Assembly: GCA_009763385.1 (NCBI GenBank)
Contig: CM019823.1
Location: 28,425,668-28,489,667 of the forward strand
From: Coix lacryma-jobi var. lacryma-jobi
Lineage: Eukaryota > Streptophyta > Magnoliopsida > Poales > Poaceae
Direction: 5' to 3'
DNA: 64,000 nucleotides
Below, one piece after another: positions 59,180 to 64,000 of the stretch (position 1 is the first letter of the stretch; every line of letters starts with the position of its first letter). The position numbers and the translations under genes were made by a program. The notes below the pieces were generated by a model that was not told the DNA's origin, did not search any database, and saw only the letters and a program-made list of their open reading frames with translations.

Positions 59180-60161
59180 AAAAAGTCTACATAACACCCT
59201 TAACGTTGAGCGTCGACTACTTCACACACCCAAACTATAAAACCAGATGTTTTACTCCCTCAAATTTTCAAAACTGATCACAATAATCTCTTCAAACGGT
59301 TTTAGACGGTGATTTTGCTACAGTACCGTGATTTTGTCTTTTTATTTATTTATTTATTTTAGCTAAATCTTTAAAAAATCATAGTAAATCATAGAAACAC
59401 CGTAAAATAGAAAATCTAATTTTGTTGGATCAACATAAGTAGACCTACACAATGAACACATATAATATAGTTACTTTAGAACAATTTTTTTTATTGTAGA
59501 TTTAGATTTATACTTTTTTGTAATTAATTAGAATAATTCATAGATATAGTTTCTTTCATCCAATTGTGGTGAATTTTTTATTGTTGGCTAATTATTGTAT
59601 GTTTGAACTGTAGTAAAAAATTCATACTCATTGGATTAGGTATAACTTAGTTATAGATTTATTTAGATTTATGCTAAGTTATATCTAAATAAATTTATAG
59701 CTAAGTTGTACATGATCTGATTAGTATGATGTTTTTACTATAGTGCAAGGATACAATAATTAGATCACCACAAAAAATGACCATAATTGGATGAAAGAAA
59801 CTGAATCTATGAATTATTTTAATTAATTACAAAAAAACGTAGATCTAATCTACAACAAACAATTTGTTCTAAAGTATACTATATTATATATTTACTGTGT
59901 AAATCTACTTATGTGGAGTCCAACAAAATTGGATTTTCTATTTTATGATTTTTCTATGATTTACTACGATTTTTTAAAGATTTAGCTAAATAAAAAAAGA
60001 AAAAGATAAAACCACGTTATTGTAGCAAAACAACCGTCGAAAACCGCCTGTGGAGGTTATTTGACCTGTTTTGGAAAGTTTAGGAGGTAAAACATCTGGT
60101 TTTATAGTTTGAGGGTGAAGTAGTCGACGCTTAATAGTTGAGGGGGTTATGTAGATTTTTT
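59180..60161. mobile_element. ~980-bp foldback element (long inverted repeats)
   Basis: Almost entirely two inverted arms of about 490 bases meeting near 59670. Left AAAAAGTCTACATAAC, GTCGACTACTTCAC, AACTATAAAACCAGATGTTT and TAGCTAAATCTTTAAAAAAT are answered on the right by GTTATGTAGATTTTTT, GAAGTAGTCGACG, AAACATCTGGTTTTATAGTT and ATTTTTTAAAGATTTAGCTA. By eye identity is about 80-85%. No coding. Resembles long-TIR Mutator-type MITEs of grasses. Sits in intron 1 of the reductase-like gene. Confidence 0.9.
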
Positions 60162-60331
60162 CCTTTCTTTTTCCAATAAAAAATGGGCCTATAATATCAG
60201 GCCAATGAATTGATTATGAACGTGTGGCTAATTAACATGGGTACTGATGATCCTATTATACTGATGATGTAGAGTGTAGACACATTTTGTTGAAAATGCT
60301 CTGGTAGGACTGGTACTAAGTTCTACGTTCA

Positions 60332-60582
60332 GCCCTGTTTAGATTCCACCTCTTTTCCACCCTCTCTCCATCACATCAACCATCACATCAATGTTTGGAC
60401 GCACATGCATGGAGTATTAAATGTAGGTAAAAAATAACTACTTGTACTTTTAGTATGTACATGTCGAGACGAATGTTTTGAGCCTAGTTAGTCCATGTTT
60501 AGACAAAGTTTGTCAAATAACAACGAAAGTGCTATAGAGATTTTTTTTTTTTTTTGCAAAATTTGGCATCTAAACACCCCCT
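60332..60582 (+). mobile_element. MITE (CCCTGTTTAGATTCC ends)
   Basis: Left GCCCTGTTTAGATTCC and right GGCATCTAAACACCCCC are inverted. The interior has CATCACATCAATGTTTGGAC, ATGCATGGAGTATTAAATGT and GAGCCTAGTTAGTCCATG. Same family as 23490-23875. It ends about 130 bp before exon 2 of the reductase-like gene and contains a 15-T run. Confidence 0.82.
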
Positions 60583-61240
60583 CAATAAATTGTTGGATAA
60601 CATTGCTATTTTTTTTTTTTGCAGTACAGAAACACTCATCTCGTGTAGTTGTTGAACCCAATTGATAGTACTAGTATTTATACATGTGTTGTCTATGTAT
60701 ATTGATCTTTTAGGTACATTGATCAATTTTCTCGAAGCCTGAGTGTTGAATACAAACAATATGGTGTGTAGACGTGCAATGCCAGGTATGTAGTATTCCC
60801 TTCTTGCTGCTTTTCTGTAAGGATTACCTTTCTTGCTTCTTTAGTTCAAGTTTTATTAGCTTCTGTTGCCATATATACTGGCTTTCTGGCTAGTTTATCT
60901 CACTTCTCAAACTAAGTATATATATACTAGTACTATCTCTTAGTTCGTGATTTATTTATTTATTTTATTTTATTACTGTGATCCAGATCCCTCTGTATGT
61001 CGCTACCAAGATGTCGCCTGTGAAGGGTGCTTCTCCGTTCATTCCATCGCTAGGGAGTACGCCAAGGCCGCTCTTCGCTGCATCGGCTACGGTGAGGCGA
61101 GATGCGTCCCGTACTGGCGCCACTCGCTCCAGTGGTTGCTGGCATCCTTCATGCCAGATGCCGCTCTCAATCACTGGCGCCTCCAAACTGGCATCCGGAA
61201 GAGAAAGGAGGCTCTGCTCGCCGGAGGAAAAGGCTGCTAG

Positions 61241-61804
61241 CTGCAGCTGATTAACATGATGCTTGTTTGGCATCATCAAATCAAATTAGATTAAATGTAG
61301 TCTTCCAAATAACAGTACAGTCAGTCCAGTGGTCTGTTACTAGTCTACATTGGTGAGATGCATTCGTGAGTGGAATTATATATATACCGTGTGCTTGGAG
61401 TGTTCGTGATTTATTTCTGAAATGCAAATGTTGCTACATGGATGTATTTTAGCTAACGGTAATGATGGTGTCCGAACGGACGCCGAGTCTGGACCATGCA
61501 TGCCACCGCTCCCAAGCGACCGCGCCGCGCCTGCATAGGTCCCCTGACCCTGACCCTGACCCCGCCGGGTTGCGTGAGGTGGATGCCCGTGCGAGGGACG
61601 ACGTCGGCGTGGACAGCGGGGTGACGAACAGGAACAGCAGAGAGACGTGAACTTGATGACGGTTGCTCGACGCTGCCTTGGATCTATTAGCACTAAAAAT
61701 TAGCTACAAAGATTTTTAGTCAGCTAGCAGGGAGCTGTTTGGATCCATCTACTAATAGAGATGACTGGGTTGGATAGTCGATCGAAGGTGCATATGAACT
61801 ATTA
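61241..61804. other. 3' flank of the reductase-like gene
   Basis: A GC-rich patch at 61460-61650 includes three copies of CCTGAC in tandem (CCCCTGACCCTGACCCTGAC) and open frames on both strands without family features. No gene supported. Confidence 0.4.
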
Positions 61805-62075
61805 GGCCAATCTCAACAGGAGTTTCATTTGCATTTAATAGGTTGCTACGTAGACATTGTTGATGACATGACGGTGTATTTAAGAAGTGAGAGAAGAAAT
61901 AAGTTTCATCTAGATGAAACTCTTTTGACACGAATATCAACTCTCTATGAGTTATGAAATTAATGTCTATGAAACTTTATAATGAAACTCTCGCTCTCAA
62001 TGGAGAGTTCATTTTATTTCATATGACATGACAGTTTTGGAAACAACAAAATGAAACTTACCATTGAGATTGACC
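61805..62075. mobile_element. Tourist MITE, GGCCAATCTCAAC ends (271 bp)
   Basis: Ends GGCCAATCTCAACAGGAGTT and CTTACCATTGAGATTGACC are inverted and flanked by TTA (61802-61804, 62076-62078). The interior has paired AGTTTCATCTAGATGAAACT and ATGAAACT words that fold. Same family as 58373-58568. Confidence 0.88.
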
Positions 62076-62129
62076 TTAGTACCTGTTAACAACTTCAAAT
62101 CTATTAATGAAACTAATACTTAGCACTAT

Positions 62130-63117
62130 CAGGAGAGCTGCCAGCGGCTCTGAAGTCTGAACAAGTGTAGAAATCTCACCACTATCAATCAGCCTTGGGA
62201 ACAACTTCTACGGAGTGCTCCACAAGGTCAACTTCTCCGTCGTCCTATCCAATCTGAAGATTCTGGATCTTTGCACAAACAACTTCACTGGCGCAATTCC
62301 AGAAAGCATTTCCTCATGCACCAAACTGACTGCGCTTGAATTTTATTTACATGGCCAGCTGTCAAACAGGAGTAGGAAACTTTACATCCTCCAGAGCTCG
62401 AGGAACCTCACGGTCCTGCTGGCTGGACTGAATTTCAAGCGCGAGATCCTGCCACAAGATGAAACCATAGAAGGTTTTGAGAATATTCAAGTTCTGGGCA
62501 TAGATAAATGCACGCTGTCTGGAAATTTACCAGTTTGGTTATCAAAGCTCACAAGTTTGAAGGTACTGTTGTATCCAACAATCGACTCACTCAGCCTATC
62601 CACTTGAGCTTGTCACAAAATCAACCCTACTTTCAGCCGCAGAAACTCAGCCAAACAGGCTCGGATATTGGCCAGTTGTGATCACTTTCTGTATTTCATT
62701 TGAGCTCCAATAACTTAAATGGGGGAATCCCACAATCGATGGTCAGCCTCACAAGTCACAATCCTCCTGATGCTTGACCTGTCTAAAAATCATCTCACAG
62801 GTGCAATGCCCCTGGCATTGGCCTACATTTCTTATCTATGCTCAATGTTTCTAATAATGACATAGAATGGCTAATACCAAATGGAGGCCAGTTTGACACA
62901 TTTCCAAAGTTCAGTTTCGATGGGAACCTAAAGGCCAAAGCTATATGTGCCTACACTGACTCATCACAATGGTTCACAAGAAGCGCCTCCAACCTTCATT
63001 GTCTTGGCAAAACAAGTTATGGACAAAACCGTCTTTCTGTTTTCCTTCATTTCATTTTCCAGTGTCAGGATATGTATGATCAGGGCATCAGCCATCAGGC
63101 GATCTTATCCAAGTATC
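62130..63117 (+). pseudogene. LRR receptor ectodomain (tyrosine-sulfated peptide receptor type), degenerate
   Basis: Scattered leucine-rich-repeat pieces in changing frames: LSGELPAALKSEQ then a stop; VLSNLKILDLCTNNFTGAIP and ESISSCTKLTALEF; HGQLSNRSRK; ENIQVLGIDKCTLSGNLP with VWLSKLTSLKVL; FHLSSNNLNGGIPQSMVSLT; then MLNVSNNDIEWLIPNGGQFD with TFPKFSFDGNLK at the end of the repeats. The PNGGQF.TFP...F.GN border before a membrane segment is typical of PSY1R/PSKR-like LRR kinases and RLP2-like proteins, which are clustered in grasses. Several stops (62157, about 62780) and internal deletions break it. No kinase domain follows, so it cannot encode a receptor. The membrane region may survive as SVFLHFIF. 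Confidence 0.82.
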
Positions 63118-63409
63118 TTAGCCCTTCACTAGTATTCACATGGACATGAGACTATCTATTTTAAGTTTGGTTGCTTTTAAGGTTTGGCAACATCTACAAA
63201 CAATAAGTTCCACGTAGCTGTGAACCAAAATTGTCTCTGTTACAGATTTGCAAGAAAAAAACAAGATGCTATTTTGAGAGGATACATAGTTAGCACTGCT
63301 CCATACCAGTTCTATGGTGGAGCCAGAGTTGTCAATGGAAGGGTTTGGTTACCAGGTTCGCATCAGCTGCTAGAATCAGTACTATGAATAAATAATGATA
63401 TGAAGGCGT
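63118..63409 (+). other. unassigned stretch with a short open frame
   Basis: An open frame to 63387 reads RYIVST-like GYIVSTAPYQFYGGARVVNG then RVWLPGSHQ. The G.....YGA+..+N.VW.P spacing faintly recalls neprosin-domain proteins, but it is short and lacks the expected FSLSQ motif. I would not call a gene. Confidence 0.25.
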
Positions 63410-63700
63410 GAGCATCTCCAATTATTTGGAAAATTTGACTTGAAAAAAGTTGTCATTTAGCAACTTGCTAAAACTTTTGGCAAATGAATTTTTCATGTAT
63501 CTCCAATAGTTTAGTAAATTGGACTTAGTAAACATAGAAAAGTAGGCGCGGGAGAAGTGGCGGCGGCAGCAAAAGGGAAAGAAATGCCGGATAGCAAGTG
63601 AAGCTGACTTGGTATATACCAATCTGTTGGAGAACGTTTTTTCTTCTTTTCCCAATAAAAGAAGGATAGCAAGTCATTTTTCCAAACTATTGGAGATGCC
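63410..63700. mobile_element. MITE with GCATCTCCAA ends (~290 bp)
   Basis: Left GAGCATCTCCAATTATTTGG and right CCAAACTATTGGAGATGCC are inverted, followed inside by AAAATTTGACTTG and CAAGTCATTTTT. An internal ATCTCCAATAGTTTAGTAAA repeats the end motif. Target duplication unclear. Confidence 0.78.
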
Positions 63701-64000
63701 TGCCTGAATAACATCATGTACAAATAAGTAGTGTTTTTAGTGTTTGTTATTAATTCTTTTTCTTCGAGACTTGCAGTTTTGTAATTTTTCAGTGGGGAAT
63801 ATCCTTACTTTAGGAATTCAAGCAATTTATTATTATGGTACAGATGTTCTGCAGGAACTAAGAAACACTGAACTCAGCAACTTGTTCAGATCAGCCATAA
63901 ACATGATACTCACTAGACGGCACTTTTAAGCATATACACAGAGGGGAAATGGGAAATTGACTGAAAATATACAATGGATGCATGAATGGGACAAATTCCA
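63701..64000. other. window end, no gene recognised
   Basis: An open frame at 63744-63929 (ending NLFRSAINMILTRRHF) has no recognisable family. The rest is AT-rich. Confidence 0.35.

Larger units (their letters stand above)
56121..61240 (+). pseudogene. 3-ketoacyl-CoA reductase-like (KCR/glossy8) gene, frameshifted
   Basis: Homolog of the ER NADPH-dependent KCR that reduces 3-ketoacyl-CoA in very-long-chain fatty acid elongation for waxes and sphingolipids. Exon 1 (56121-56794) is intact: membrane segment (WFAALVAVGLCVVA), TGATDGIG cofactor motif, LVNNAGAT, catalytic Ser in GSGSSVVVPAF and YAASK. Exon 2 (60714-60785, YIDQFSRSLSVEYKQYGV) has two extra bases after GGTGTG that create TAG. Exon 3 (60987-61240) starts in the expected frame (IPLYVATKMSPVKGASPFIPS), then loses one base near 61055 before EYAKAALRCIGY and RCVPYWRHSLQW, ending GIRKRKEALLAGGK. 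As read, translation ends in exon 2 at about residue 243, after the catalytic residues but without the C-terminal membrane part. Intron 1 (3.9 kb) is crowded with MITEs. A pseudogene is likely; sequencing error at two sites is the alternative. Confidence 0.85.

Noticed and set aside
63184..63387. Possible neprosin-domain gene
   Set aside because: Only one weak stretch fits; too short, no signal peptide, and the expected downstream motif is absent.

Overview
The window is nuclear DNA of a grass. Every real gene has introns with GT-AG (once GC-AG) borders. Coding exons of several genes are very GC-rich. Introns and spacers are full of the small inverted-repeat transposons (Stowaway, Tourist/PIF, hAT-like) and LTR elements typical of Poaceae. 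Repeat style and protein sequences suggest a panicoid grass, probably Andropogoneae (sorghum, sugarcane, Miscanthus or maize relatives), but I cannot fix the species from sequence alone. I saw no prokaryotic, viral, organellar or CRISPR features.

Genes, left to right: an RRP17/NOL12-type nucleolar rRNA-processing protein (830-2792, +, 4 exons); a 22-exon SABRE/KINKY POLLEN/APT1-type giant lipid-transfer protein (3976-23097, +; 7809 coding bases, 2602 residues, open throughout); a small secreted RALF-like peptide (26053-26466, +, one exon); the U4/U6 snRNP protein PRP4 with WD40 repeats (30777-34087, +, 5 exons); an R3H-SUZ single-stranded nucleic-acid-binding protein (38475-40860, -, 5 exons); a broken 3-ketoacyl-CoA reductase-like gene (56121-61240, +, two frameshifts); and a degenerate LRR receptor ectodomain of the tyrosine-sulfated-peptide-receptor type (62130-63117, +). 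These are unrelated housekeeping, signalling and wax/lipid genes and do not form a pathway or cluster.

The rest is mostly transposon-derived. There is a 1.7 kb PIF/Harbinger deletion derivative with TAA target duplications that keeps the first exon of its Myb-like gene (28789-30521). A 2.6 kb Ty3/gypsy element with two LTRs and TCATA duplications has its reverse transcriptase and most of its integrase deleted (34301-36914). Two long solo LTRs have exact 5-bp target duplications: 42171-44649 (GCCAT, SIRE/Maximus-like) and 49707-53552 (GAGGG, gypsy-like). A ~980 bp near-palindromic foldback element lies at 59180-60161. Three antisense LINE 3' ends lie in introns of the APT1-type gene. About a dozen MITEs are present, plus several tandem duplications (61, 173, 208 and 325 bp periods) and satellites.

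I found no convincing undescribed biological system. The observations most worth checking are: the homopolymer frameshift that truncates the RRP17 tail; the twice-frameshifted reductase gene; the GC-AG intron and possible 12-nt alternative acceptor in the APT1-type gene; the divergent RALF-like peptide; the 41-nt perfect inverted repeat at 45263-45415; the palindrome family inside the SIRE-like solo LTR; and the foldback element as a possible small-RNA source.
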